Shown: piece after piece, positions 23,406 through 34,164 of the stretch
Position numbering within the stretch: the stretch's first letter is position 1
Layout of the letters: the number at the start of each line of letters is the position of its first letter
Origin: Caenorhabditis remanei
Lineage: Eukaryota; Nematoda; Chromadorea; Rhabditida; Rhabditidae
Length of the DNA: 64,000 nucleotides
Reading direction: 5' to 3'
Assembly: GCF_010183535.1 (NCBI RefSeq)
Contig: NC_071329.1
Location: 6,572,001-6,636,000, forward strand
The notes under the pieces: model-generated
What the model was told of the DNA's origin: nothing
Databases searched by the model: none
Seen by the model: the letters and a program-made list of their open reading frames with translations, nothing else
Made by a program: the position numbers and the translations under genes

Positions 23406-26400
23406 TTAAATATCCTCTTGACATTTCCACACAATGAATGGACTGAACTCTTTATACCAACGTTCCTCCAGATTCAACTCATCATCGAACTGATATTCTT
23501 CAGGCAACTCCTCAGGATTCTTCTTCTTTGAATACATTTCTCTTATGACGACATGTTGAATGATTCCATCAATTGGAAGTTTCTTTTTCATTTCTGATTG
23601 AGTTTCTCGATGTTCACAAAGAATATAAGAGTCAGTGAAAAAACAGGAATAGGCATCAACACAGTACATGAAGGAGCAAGTCAGGAGAGCACCGCAAACA
23701 CATGCTGGCCATATTTTCTGAAATTTCAGAGCTTTTTTCACATATATTTTGAAATTTTCGCTTTGTTTGAAATTCCAAACTTTAACTATCCGTCACGACG
23801 TCAAAAGTTGTTTTAGTGATTCAAAATTATGATTGATATTGAAAATGAATCTCCGCAGTTGACAACTTTGTGCTAGCTTTTCTAGTTTTTCAATTGTGAA
23901 TCTTCAAAGTTAAGCTACTGCGGCAAACCGAGTGAGAGACGCAGAGAAGTCAGACACTCTAGCTTCTCTGTCCTCTCCCCCTCTCAGCTATCGTAACTTT
24001 GAAGGCGTATATCTCAAAAGTTAGAAGAGCTACAAAAAAGTTGTCAACATCAAAAATAAAGATCTAGATCAGATCTACCTCTTCAATATACATTTGATTT
24101 GATAAATCATGATCCAACGAAGTTTCACTCATTCAAACTTTTCTATTTTTTCGCTCAAGTAGTGTTAAGTGTAGGTTGTATGTAAGCCGGTTTCGCAGAA
24201 AGTCCAAGACTTTAGTAATGAATTTCCAGTATTGCTAACGTAACCGATTTAATTTTGCATTAAAAAAAAGAGTTTTTGATGCGGCGAACCCGGTAAACAC
24301 ACACCAGAAGACCTACTGAAAAGATGTCAATTAAAAGCAAAAAGATAAAAGTTTGAAGACTATAAGGACAGCACCTCCTCAAACATTGTCAATTTTGAAG
24401 AGACTCACCAATAGAAAACTGATTCCAACTGCAACCAAAATATGAAATATTCCAAACAAGATGACATAAGATTTGACTCCAGAAAATGGTCTGTTCTCCG
24501 ACGGGAGACATATATAGAGATTTGTTCGGCAACTCGAGAAAAAGAAATAAGAGATGGCCATGCAACACAAAAAGATGAGAAATGTGAATCCGGATGCCTG
24601 AAAATTCAATAAATATTATTCCGATCGTTTAGCACGACTCACCATTTGGAAAAACCCGAACTGCCATGAAATGACGCATAATTCATTCCGTGATTTTTTT
24701 TCATTCCGTGATTTTTTTTCACGAAAGACTGCCGGTTCGATGAGTGTGAGGAAGAGAATTGGGAATTCGGATTCCGGCGGCGGCTCCAAAGGAAAATCGA
24801 AATACGAAGCAAAGAAGCCAAAGGTTATTGTGATTTCCGCGGATTTCCAAGAAAAGGTATTTCAATTAATGGAGAGCGACCGATTCAAGAAGATTGTTCA
24901 AAATCGATTAGAAGATGTTCTGGGCGAACGGATTGAGCAGTTGGAAAGAGAATTGGAGGAGAGATGTCGTAAGCTGAAGATTTTGGAGGAGGAGTTGAAA
25001 GTTCTGGATGAAAAGGTGAAGTTATTGAGTGAGGTGAAGGATTCAGGAGTGAGCGCAATGAACGGTGGTAGTAATACGGGAGTGAAGGTCGGAGGAGGTG
25101 CGGACCAGGAGAAATCGGAGGACCCCGGCGAGATGGAGAGAAGATCAGTAGTAGTTGCGGGAGTCCCGGAGTATGGTGGCAATGATCGGATGAGATGGAG
25201 TTGGGATTACCATTGTGTTGGGAAATTGTTCCACTTCCTCGATATTGGATCGCCACCTGTCTCAATATACCGCCTCGGTAAAGCTGTCCCTGGAAAAAGT
25301 CGCCTGCTGAAGGTTGTGATGCCGAGAAGTTGGGATCAGCAGACTCTACTAGCAAGGGCGCCAAAACTTCGATATTTCCCGTGTGGAACAACACCTGTAT
25401 ACGTAAGAGCATCACTCACAAAAACTCAAAGAGAAGAATTGAGAAACAAACAGAAAGCAAAGATAAATGACCCGGTTACTTCTAATGTTAAGAATAATTA
25501 TAATACTCCTCATTCTTCCCATCCCCCTAGTTCCCCTCCCCCTTCTTCTGTACCCCAACAACTAGTAGAGAATATGGACACGGGAAACTAGGAAGGGGAC
25601 AGACTCCCTCCAACCCTCATAAAAGTAAGCATCTGTCCCCTATAACCTCAACTTTTCCACCTAAGCTTTTTGTAAATTTCCTCTCAGCAAATGTCAGATC
25701 TGTAGTTTCAAATAGAGCAGAGGTCAACTTTTTATTAGCGCGTAAAACCATTGATATTATATGTTTGCAAGAAACTTGGAGTAAACCCGATACGCCCAAC
25801 TCCTTATTCTCTCCAAACATAGGGCAGGGTCTTTACAAAATTTTCAAGTGTGATAGAACCATCGGTAGGGGAGGAGGGGTCGCGGTCTTCTGTAAAGAGT
25901 ATTTAAAAGCGAATTGTTTGTTATCCGAATCCGTAAAAGACGGATACGAACTTTTGGTATTGGAATTTGAAATAGGAATATCGCCTCTCTTAGTCGCTAA
26001 TGTATATAGGCCACCAAATTGTAGTGATAGTAAAACCCGGCAACTCTTCAAAAAAATTTCCACCTTTATTTCCTCTCATGATCAAATCGTAATAGCTGGC
26101 GACTTTAACTGTAAAGAAATAAATTGGGCCATTGACCCGCCACTAGGTACCACTAAATTATCAGAAGAAATTCTAACATTCTCTGCCCAAAATGGGCTTT
26201 CACAATTAATTAAAAAACCGACTAGGAAACAAAATATCCTCGATTTGGTCTTCACCAACTTCAAAATTATCAATCTTTGTATTTCCAATCCATTAGGGAT
26301 GAGTGACCATTCCAAAATTACGTTCACTATCGATCTGATCCATAAGGCTAAACCAGCACAGTACAAGTTCCCAGACTATAAAAATATTGATTGGACCACT

Positions 26401-28953
26401 CTCTCAACGCTACTCACCCACATTAACTGGGCAAACATCTTTGGCGTCACCGCTGATGTGAGCACAAAATATGACAATTTTATAGGTTACGTATCATATG
26501 TTTTTTCTTCAACAGTTCCCTGGAAAATCACGAATTCCTAACTGGAAATCTGCCGACTTACCTTGAAAACTTTTCAAAATTAGTGGAGTTGCAATGGGAA
26601 ATAGCCGCCTCCTCTAGAGAGGCTACGGACTACCTTCTTTATGTTAAATCAGCGAAAAAATTTAGAGCCAAAGTGATAAAATATAGGAGTAATTTAGAGC
26701 TGCTGACTTTAAAAAAGACCGGAACAAGTCGATTTTCCCAATTTGCCAAAAACGTATTAAAAAGAAATACGTGGACGTTCCAGATTTTTTGAATAATTTG
26801 AACCTAAAGGTCACGCGGACATCCGAAAAATGTGAAGCTCTCGCAGTTCATTTTGAAAAGCAATACATTAATAATAGATTATCTAAATTTAGCATCCCCA
26901 AAGACTAGAATTTCTAGACTAGAAAGACTAGAAAGCACAGAATTTCATATGGGTTCATGAAGAGGAAGTCTTTAAACATCTATCAAAATTAAAAGGAAAT
27001 AACACTTTAACTCCCGACGGCATACCTGCTAGGTTTCTCAAAATAGTCTCAGCATTTATAGCAAGCCCGGTATGTCAATTGTTCAATTTAACGATGATGA
27101 CCGGTAATGTCCCAAAAAAGTGGACCGAATCAATAGTAACCCCTCTTAAAAAAGTTGAGTCACCAACATTAGTGTCCCAATACCGTCCCATAAGCATAAC
27201 TTCTGTTCTTTGTCGAATCTACGAAAGATGTCTTTTGAGGATAATTACCGAGCACCTAAGCTCGGTCAACTTCTTCAGTAATAGTCAACATGGTTTTCGT
27301 CCAGGCCGCTCCACAACCACATGCGTACTCGAATCCCTAAACTTTTGCACTTCTAGAATTGACAAGGGCGAACAAATTGATATGATATTTTTCGACTATA
27401 GCAAGGCATTCGATAGAATGAGCATAGATATTTTGCTGAAAAGACTAATAGATATCCAGCTAAATGCCCACCTGCTAAATTGGATTAATGCTTACCTAAC
27501 AAACCGTACCTTCCGAGTAAAAATTAAGGACGACTTCTCTTCAATAAAAAGTATAAGCTGCGGAGTACCTCAAGGGGCAGTTTTATCACCACTACTTTTC
27601 TGTATTTTTGTAAATGAAATTGCCACCACTCTCCCCAAAACAGTAAGGGCGATGCAGTTCGCCGATGACCTAAAAATTTTCACTTCATTTAGTAAATCCC
27701 AAACCGGTAAAACTGAAGATCTCCAAAAAGCGATCGACTCCATCACCGAATGGTCCGAGAACGCCAAGTTAGAATTAAATAAATCTAAAACGTATGTGCT
27801 GAGCTTGGGGAAAAACCCGACCAAAGTAGAATATCGGCTTCAAAACGAGCCAATAAAACGGGAATTAACAGTTAGAGATCTCGGATTCATACTCAACGAA
27901 AAACTTGACTTTAAACTTCACTGGCGCACAGCAATCAAAAAAGCGAATTTCGCGATTTATTCTATATTTAAATCATTCTGTAGCTCCAACGTCAGATTAC
28001 TCTTACTGCTTTATAAAACTTTTGCTAGACCATTCTTAGAATACGGGACGGTTGTTTCCAACCCAACTTATATGAAAACAGTGAAATCCATAGAGGCGGT
28101 GCAAAATACTTTCACAAGAAGAGTAATGTTTAGAGTGGCTGGTAGACGGATTCTAAACACAGACCCGGAATACAGGAGTGCTTCGGATCGCCTTATAGAC
28201 TACAACCTACAAACTCTAAAAGATCGGAGGGAACATTTTGACGTAAAGTTTTTCCAAAAACTACTACTAGGTAAAATTGCAATCGACCACAACAATTACT
28301 TTAGCTACTCTCCCACGAAAACCCGGCGTGGCCACTCCTACCGATGGAAAAAATCAAAAACTAAAATAAGCAGACTATTTTTTACAAACAGAGTGCTGAA
28401 TAAAGTAGTAAACCAAAGCTCTAGAATGAACACCGATTCTGACATTTCTTAACTCGACCTCCCTTTCTCTTTTTATTGTATTTATTTATTGTACTCTATT
28501 TTTAATTGATTAACTTTCACGTATCGAGCATGCGTAAATAAATAATAATAATAATAATATCATTATCCAAATCGATACAATCATTCCAAACAGTCCCAAT
28601 ATAACGTGTATCATTTTTTGAACAACTGGCTTATATTTCGTTAGAATTCGAAAAACTTCAAGTGCAACAAATGGATAAAAAAATGCGAAAAGACCCCAAA
28701 TAATAAAAAGATATTTAACATTCGGAGAACTATTCTCGCTTGGACAAAAAATATAAAAGAAGAACATGAAGGAAAAGGGTAAAATGTGCCAAAACAATTG
28801 ATGAGTGAGATAAAATGGACGGGTATTGGTATAAGGTGCAAGATATTCGATGATTGCCCAAATCGGGACAAATGTCATCTTCAGTGTAAACTGTAGAATA
28901 AACCATATCTTCCCAATTAGGGTTTTCGAATGGAATGTATCAAACATTTTCAA
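23406..28953 (-). CDS. multi-pass membrane protein of unknown family
   Basis: I do not recognise this family. Exons on the minus strand (28579-28953, 24643-24660, 24409-24597, 23406-23717) join in phase 0 throughout to 297 aa ending in TAA. The protein is strongly hydrophobic, with about six likely membrane segments: WFILQFTLKMTFVPIWAII, FWHILPFSFMFFFYIFC, YLFIIWGLFAFFYPFVAL, MIHVILGLFGMIFGFFQM, TFLIFLCCMAISYFFF and YVILFGIFHILVAVGISFLL. The C-terminus is hydrophilic and acidic (MYSKKKNPEELPEEYQ). Exon 2 is only 18 nt. Intron 1 contains a whole LINE on the other strand. Without the LINE it would be about 41 bp, ending CATGGCAG. If that intron model is wrong, the LINE interrupts an exon and the gene is broken. 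Confidence 0.6.
23830..24083. repeat. foldback family B, copy 5 (short)
   Basis: The left arm GCAGTTGACAACTTTGTGCT pairs with AGCTACAAAAAAGTTGTCAA at the right. Only one GACGCAGAGAAGTCAGACAC core is present, so the middle is deleted relative to other copies. It lies in the last intron of the membrane-protein gene. Confidence 0.6.
24671..25591 (+). CDS. LINE ORF1 protein (coiled coil plus RNA-binding-like region)
   Basis: An intact 306-aa frame, although the true start may be the ATG of MSVRKRIG about 23 residues in; the first residues come from the duplicated 5' unit. A basic N-terminus is followed by a charged coiled coil (LERELEERCRKLKILEEE and the following KVLDEKVKL), then RRSVVVAGVPE, a RLGK element, RLLKVVMP and VYVRASLTKTQREELR. 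This order is typical of ORF1 of L1/CR1-type elements, which bind RNA as chaperones. No zinc knuckles are visible. Confidence 0.7.
   Translation: MTHNSFRDFFSFRDFFSRKTAGSMSVRKRIGNSDSGGGSKGKSKYEAKKPKVIVISADFQEKVFQLMESDRFKKIVQNRLEDVLGERIEQLERELEERCRKLKILEEELKVLDEKVKLLSEVKDSGVSAMNGGSNTGVKVGGGADQEKSEDPGEMERRSVVVAGVPEYGGNDRMRWSWDYHCVGKLFHFLDIGSPPVSIYRLGKAVPGKSRLLKVVMPRSWDQQTLLARAPKLRYFPCGTTPVYVRASLTKTQREELRNKQKAKINDPVTSNVKNNYNTPHSSHPPSSPPPSSVPQQLVENMDTGN
25596..28452 (+). pseudogene. LINE ORF2: endonuclease and reverse transcriptase, broken
   Basis: The endonuclease part shows ANVRSVV, LQETW (catalytic Glu), GRGGGVAVF, VANVYRPP, AGDFNCKEINW (catalytic Asp/Asn) and MSDHSKI (catalytic Asp/His): an apurinic-like endonuclease. 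The frame stops at about 26541, continues in another frame to about 26792, and is disturbed again near 26905-26950 by a small repeated AGACTAGAA insertion. The reverse transcriptase then reads intact from about 26950 to 28452, with TPDGIPARFLK, YRPISITSV, QHGFRPGRSTTT, FFDYSKAFDRMS, GVPQGAVLSPLLF and the catalytic QFADDLKIF. The broken copy is inactive. Confidence 0.85.
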
Positions 28954-29220
28954 TCGATAACGTTGGAGAAGAGGTACAGGGAAAGGGGAGAGTGAAGAGG
29001 TGGATAGGTGTTGTCCATTCTGTGTGAATAAGAAAAGAGGCAGGAGATTCAGTCCACGGGAAGAGCCGGATTAATTCATCGGTTAGTTTGGATCATTGGT
29101 ACAAAATATCAACAAAAACTATTATTTGACTTCCTGAGGGGTTAGACCAACTGCCGAATATACATTATAACTCAAGAAACTTGCACTTTTAATTGTGATG
29201 AACTCTTTAAATTCGTGATG
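28954..29220. promoter_or_regulatory. upstream region of the membrane-protein gene
   Basis: The short stretch upstream of the start codon at 28953 presumably holds the minus-strand promoter. A purine-rich plus-strand stretch (AGAAGAGG, AAAGGGGAGAGTGAAGAGG) reads as pyrimidine-rich on the gene strand. No defined element can be named. Confidence 0.3.
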
Positions 29221-29674
29221 TACAGTACCGTCCAGTAAGATATACAATTTGGCTTTTTTCAGTTGAAAATGTCCAACTTTAAGAGGGTTTTACGGTATTA
29301 CTGATTGTCCCACAAAGTAAATTATGTATAAACCATACAGACCAAGACTAGAACTCCATTTTTGTAGTTGACAACTTTTTTGTACGGACACTCCTTAGCT
29401 AGTTACATATCGACAAAGTAATTTCTCCCTCAAATCGACCCATTTCAGTGTAAAACAGTGCGATTTTTGAGCTGTCCCGTTAAAATGACCATAACTCTCT
29501 AGGGAGTTTCCGTACAAAAAAGTTGTCAACTACAAAAATGAAGCTCTACCTTTGTTCTATATGGTTTATACATAATTTACTTTGTGGGACAATCAGTGAT
29601 ACCGTAACACCCTTTCAACGTTGGTCATTTTCAACTGGAAAAGACCAAATTGTATATCTACTGCACGGTACTGC
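29221..29674. mobile_element. TA-flanked foldback MITE, second copy
   Basis: It starts TACAGTACCGTCCAGTAAG, then ATATACAATTTGG. It ends CCAAATTGTATATCTACTG then CACGGTACTGCA, the inverted copy. The arms also share ACTGATTGTCCCACAAAGTA / TACTTTGTGGGACAATCAGT and GTAGTTGACAACTTTTTTGT / ACAAAAAAGTTGTCAACTAC, with few mismatches. It is better preserved than the sibling at 10399-10836, so likely younger. Confidence 0.8.
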
Positions 29675-29977
29675 ACATTAGGAGACAATAATTACTACGT
29701 TTCAATAAAAATTTTTTTAAGAGAGCCGTTTTTAGGACGGTACTGAAGCTGCATGGCATCTTCAGTTACGTAACAAACTCGTTTTTCCTCGGATAAGAGT
29801 AAAAAAGTGAGAGCCGATGTGGGGGTTTTTCAGATCCTTTGTTGACTCAGTTCGAGCCTTTCCTTCCAAACTTTTGTCTTTAAAGATCTTAAAAAATAAG
29901 AAACGCTGAAAAAGTTGAAAACTTAAAAAATGGAGATCCTGGCTTGTTTGGTACAACTACAAAGTGTTGAAACGATC

Positions 29978-31125
29978 TACAGTAGCGAGCATAAGTGAGT
30001 ATACCTCCATACTTTCATATGTATCTCAGCTGAAACAAGTCCGTTTTGCATTAACTTTTTTTTCAAAGATAGCTGAAGTATCCAGTAAAATCGACATAAG
30101 TTTTTTGTTTGAGGTGATCAGCTGATTTTTAAGATTATCGATTTTTCCTGATCTTGATTTGAAAATCCGAAAAAAAACTTTTTATTTTTGAACTGGACCC
30201 TACGATTTTTTGGGTTGGAAATATTCAGCAGCGTTCATAAAAACAAAATACGCTGTTAGAATGCTTCTGTGAATCTTGATCATCGTGCTACAGCTCCAGA
30301 AGTCCAAAGTGGTATGTTTGGCTAAATCGTCATAACTCATTGAAAAATGGTTCAAATTAGTTGACAATTGCGGGAAAAGATGCGTAATATGTTTATCAAC
30401 AATCTTATAGTCAAAAATAATAATTTTGAGAACATTTTTTTTCGAATTTTTTTCACTCGAAAAATTTTGGTTTCCAACTTTTGCCCAATTTTTCATGTTT
30501 TTTGATTATAAAACAGTAACAATTTGCGAATTTGAGTTGAATTTTACATGAAACATCAAATTTAGATGTTCATTAATTCAATTACTGCGGTTTCATAATC
30601 AAAAAACATGAAAAATTGGGCAAAAGTTGGAAACCAAAATTTTTCGAGTGAAAAAAATTCGAAAAAAAATGTTCTCAAAATTATTATTTTTGACTATAAG
30701 ATTGTTGATAAACATATTACGCATCTTTTCCCGCAATTGTCAACTAATTTGAACCATTTTTCAATGAATTATGACGATTTAGCCAAACATACCACTTTGC
30801 ACTTCTGGAGCTGTAGCACGATGATCAAGATTCACAGAAGCATTCTAACAGCATATTTCGTTTTTATAAATTTTACTCAACATTTTCGACTCAAAAAATC
30901 ATAGGGTCCAGTTCAAAAATAAAAAGTTTTTTTTGGATTTTGAAATCAAGATCAGGAAAAATCGATAATCTTAAAAATCAGCTGATCACCTCAAACAAAA
31001 AACTTATGTCAATTTTACTGGATACTTCAGCTATCTTTGAAAAAAAAGTTTATGCAAAATGGACTTGTTTCAGCTGAGATACATATGAAAGTATGGAGGT
31101 ATACTCACTTATGCTCGCTACTGTA
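29978..31125. mobile_element. 1.15-kb palindromic element, Tc/mariner-type ends
   Basis: It begins TACAGTAGCGAGCATAAGTG then AGTATACC, and ends GGTATACTCACTTATGCTCG then CTACTGTA. Arms of about 530 bp are nearly identical in inverted orientation around a spacer of roughly 100 bp (about 30500-30605). Each arm encodes the same 98-codon ORF, starting MKNWAKVGNQNFSSEKN, at 30200-30496 on minus and 30608-30904 on plus. The ORF does not resemble a transposase. TA flanks and the CAGT terminus suggest mobilisation by a Tc1/mariner enzyme. Confidence 0.8.
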
Positions 31126-33672
31126 TATGAATGCGGAACCATGACAGACTCTCAAAGTTAGTTCCTTCAAACACTGCAAAAAGTCACACCCTTACCCGTC
31201 TCTCCAGAATCCTGGAGACTCCAGTCTATCCACCCATTCATTGGTTTTCCGGTCAATCGACTCTTCTCATTTGGCTCCATTCATACATGTCTACGGCCCT
31301 CGCACTTTCTCCCCTTTTCCCCTCTCAATATAATATTTTTTCCATGACAATAAAACGATTGTATATGGTTACATATATATGTGAAACAGAGAGAGAGGGT
31401 GTTTTCAAAATGAAGAGACCGTCAGAGAGTGTCCATAAAATATTGAGAGTGTCTTCTTTTCGACACTTTTTTGTTCTTTTTAATGAGGACGAATAGTTTG
31501 CAATGCCGTTTTGGAGCAGTGTCTGCCTTTAGGATGTTTATTTTCAAAGTCTTGAATTCAAATAATGGATTTAGAAGACTTACTTGTTAAACCAATTAAT
31601 CTTTCCTGGAATATCTATCTGTGTGCCCGTTTGTCCGCAGACTCAACAATGTTTTTGGTAAGATCTCAAAATTCCGCAAAGTAATAATCTTGTGAAGTTA
31701 CTGTAGAATACTAGAGCTATATTATAAAAACCTCTAAAAATGGCTGTATCCGGATAATTACCATGTATGTACATATCAGTTTTCTAAAAAACCTTTGTCT
31801 GTTTGGAGCTCCCATCTGCCAAAATACCCATTCTTGTAAATTAATTCATCCTGCCCTAATCTAATGATCTCTGGGTAATGTATGTTTGATACTTTCCCCA
31901 GAGCCACCGGACTTCCAAATTGCCGTATTTATCATAAAACCGTTTCCCTTCTTTGCACAATATCTGTTAGTCCGGATGTCCGGCTGTATGTTTGTTAGTC
32001 CCGATATCGTCATTTTATCAGAGTAAAGTAATATTCTCAAAAATCTTCTGTCTTTTTTTTAACACGATTTCCAGGTTAACGTCTTGTTCATTTGGACCCA
32101 CAGAGTTGCATGGAAGAGGAAATTTCTAACCCGTTTTTCGCAAAAATTCAAAAACTTCAAAAGAAAAATTCCTAAAATTCGCTAAAATCAGTGGAAAATT
32201 AGTTTCTGTCCTTTTAGACCATTTTTCCATGTACATATTTCCTAAATTCCACATGACAGAAATCGGAAGTAAAATTCCTAATCACGGAAGTCGGAAGTCG
32301 GAATCCCATGCAACTCTGCCACGTTATGTAAAGTAGGAAAACGGGTTTTTGTTGGACCAATAAATGCTATTGTGCTGTCTGTCTGTAAGTTTGTCCGGAT
32401 GTACTAGGTTTGCGCTTTTGTGGATGATAATAATCCTCTTAGGCTGTCTGTCCGGACTCATGAAAATAAACATTTTCCTTTATTTGACTCTCAACTTTAA
32501 ATATCTGTCTGTCCGGACTTCCAGATGTCCAGATGTTCTCATATCAGTCATTCCCCTGTCTGTCTGTCTGTCTGTCTGTCCCTCAATCCGGATTTCCTCA
32601 ATCCCCTCTTTCATGTTGAAACTTTAAAACTACACCAACTATTTCCAGTCCAAAGTCCAAAATAGAAACCAGCAGTATCAGCAGAACAAGAGTATGCTAA
32701 CAATACCCCAAAAACCCATCCAATTATAAAATCGAACCGGTACACGGCATCATGAGAAACAGCCAAAAAAAGAACAAACATTGCCCTCTCTCTCTTTTTT
32801 CCATTTTTCCATATAAGAAAAAAGAAAAGAAAAGACTCAAATATGGAGGAATGCTCCCTTCCTCTCTTTCTCTATTTCTCTTCTTATCTCTCTTCATTTT
32901 TATTATTGTTGAGTCATCAGAAGAACTGAAATAGTTCAACCCAAAGTGTAATGAATATAGTGAGAGGCTGGCGTGGCGTTGGCGCGTTTTTGCCCGAAAG
33001 GAATAAGGTTTTAGGTTCGGAAAGTGGTTTTATCTGTGTGTCTGTTTGTCTTTTTTTCAAAAAAAAACTTTCAAAAAATGTCAATTTCTGAGTTTTGGGT
33101 TTCAGCGTCAATTTCATAACATAACTTCTTTTGTCTGTCCGTCTGTCGGTTTGTCCGGATGTCCAAACTTCCAAAAACCGTGTTTCCAAAAAATTGCCGA
33201 TTTTTTTGTTAATTCGGATGTCTGTCCTGTCCAGATTTTCTGGAAATCTATTTTACAGCACTTCCAAATGTATATCTGTCCGGTTCTCCTGATATCCTGA
33301 TGTCTGTCTGTGAATCCGCGAGTCCAGATGTCTTATCAAGTTTAAATAAATACAGTATGCTTCAGTCCAGGTGTTCAAATCTCCACATTTTCAGAGATTG
33401 ATGTCTGTCCCAATTCATGTTAGTCCGGAAGTCCAGATGTCTTCTCGCGGTTTGAACTATCCTTTCGTCTGTTTTGGTGTCCGAAATACCCAGTTTTTTT
33501 GAAGCTTTGATATCATTTTCTCCGAAATTTTTCCAATCTATTTTTTTCCAAAAACTCTTTCTCCCCTTCTGTCCCATGAATCACAATGTTTATACCCGTA
33601 TATTTCCATTGTTTTATTTCTATTTCTTCCCTTTTTTATATTATTTCTTTCGATTTCTTTTCCCATTTCCAG
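31126..33672. other. intergenic, no gene seen
   Basis: It contains a GGAAGTCGGAAGT element at about 32080-32330, related to one at 60640-61000; a (CTGT)n microsatellite at about 32557-32583; many GTCTGTCTGTCCGGATGTCC words (32380-32620 and 33120-33450); and an inverted GCGCCAG motif near 32970. Small ORFs are low-complexity. The last few hundred bases probably include the promoter of the RalGAP beta gene. Confidence 0.45.
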
Positions 33673-33758
33673 GTCACCGTTTCCTCTCCGAATGTATTGG
33701 AGCAGAAATGCTGAGAACAACGATGCGAAAGCTGTCGATATTTTCGGGATATAATAAG
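33673..33758 (+). other. candidate noncoding 5' exon of RalGAP beta
   Basis: A canonical acceptor (CCCATTTCCAG) precedes and a donor (AAG then GTTAGT) follows this 86-bp stretch. Read into the first coding exon at 34165 it meets a stop, so if used it is untranslated. It may instead be a spliced-leader acceptor site for the gene. Confidence 0.3.
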
Positions 33759-34164
33759 GTTAGTTACCACTTTTTATTTATTTTGGCACACATACAGACA
33801 CCAAACTTTCAAAGAATCTCACCTCGAAAAGGTCATATGAGGGAAAGTTTCTGATGATCAAGATAAATTATTTTGTTTTCATCGACCAATTTTCTGAGGG
33901 GAGTGTCTAAATTACATTTCCAGCTGTGACACGAGGAACTAATTCATTTGTATTTTTCGAGGAATTTTCTAGTAAAATTTGAAGAAATTTTCATCACGTC
34001 TTGTTTTTTGAACTTTCTCCCCAAAAATGATGTTTTTCCTTCGCTTCCTTCTTTTTGTCTGCTCGAATCGTTTCGCACGAGTCCTTTCCATCGTTTTCCC
34101 GTTTTCCCAAAACCAACCAAAAAGTAAACATAGCACACAGAGCAAGAGCAAGTGAGAAAAAAGA

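Larger units (their letters stand above)
24671..28558 (+). mobile_element. CR1/Jockey-like LINE, nearly full length, decayed
   Basis: A 3.9-kb non-LTR retrotransposon with ORF1 (24671-25591), an endonuclease-reverse transcriptase ORF2 (about 25596-28452) and a 3' tail of AATAATAATAAT typical of CR1-type elements. A possible short target duplication TCATT lies at both junctions (about 24681 and 28560). The 5' end has an 18-bp unit (CATTCCGTGATTTTTTTT) in tandem duplicate. ORF2 is broken by frameshifts and stops between about 26520 and 26950, so this copy cannot be autonomous. It is inserted antisense in the first intron of the membrane-protein gene. Confidence 0.85.

Noticed and set aside
24639..24821. 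Minus-strand frame NYASFHGSSGFSKW as coding exon of the membrane protein
   Set aside because: It continues into LINE sequence and is out of phase with the next exon. The 18-nt exon FGFFQM keeps phase.
30200..30904. Two 98-codon ORFs as a transposase
   Set aside because: They are the same sequence in the two arms of a palindrome. No DDE/DDD spacing or helix-turn-helix is visible, so they are not called as a gene.
31131..31496. 121-codon ORF in intergenic DNA
   Set aside because: Mixed low-complexity peptide, no recognisable domain, no supporting splice or start context, and it begins just after a transposable element.
32557..32583. CRISPR-like or regulatory array in the CTGT repeats
   Set aside because: It is a plain tetranucleotide microsatellite in a eukaryotic genome; there are no spacers.
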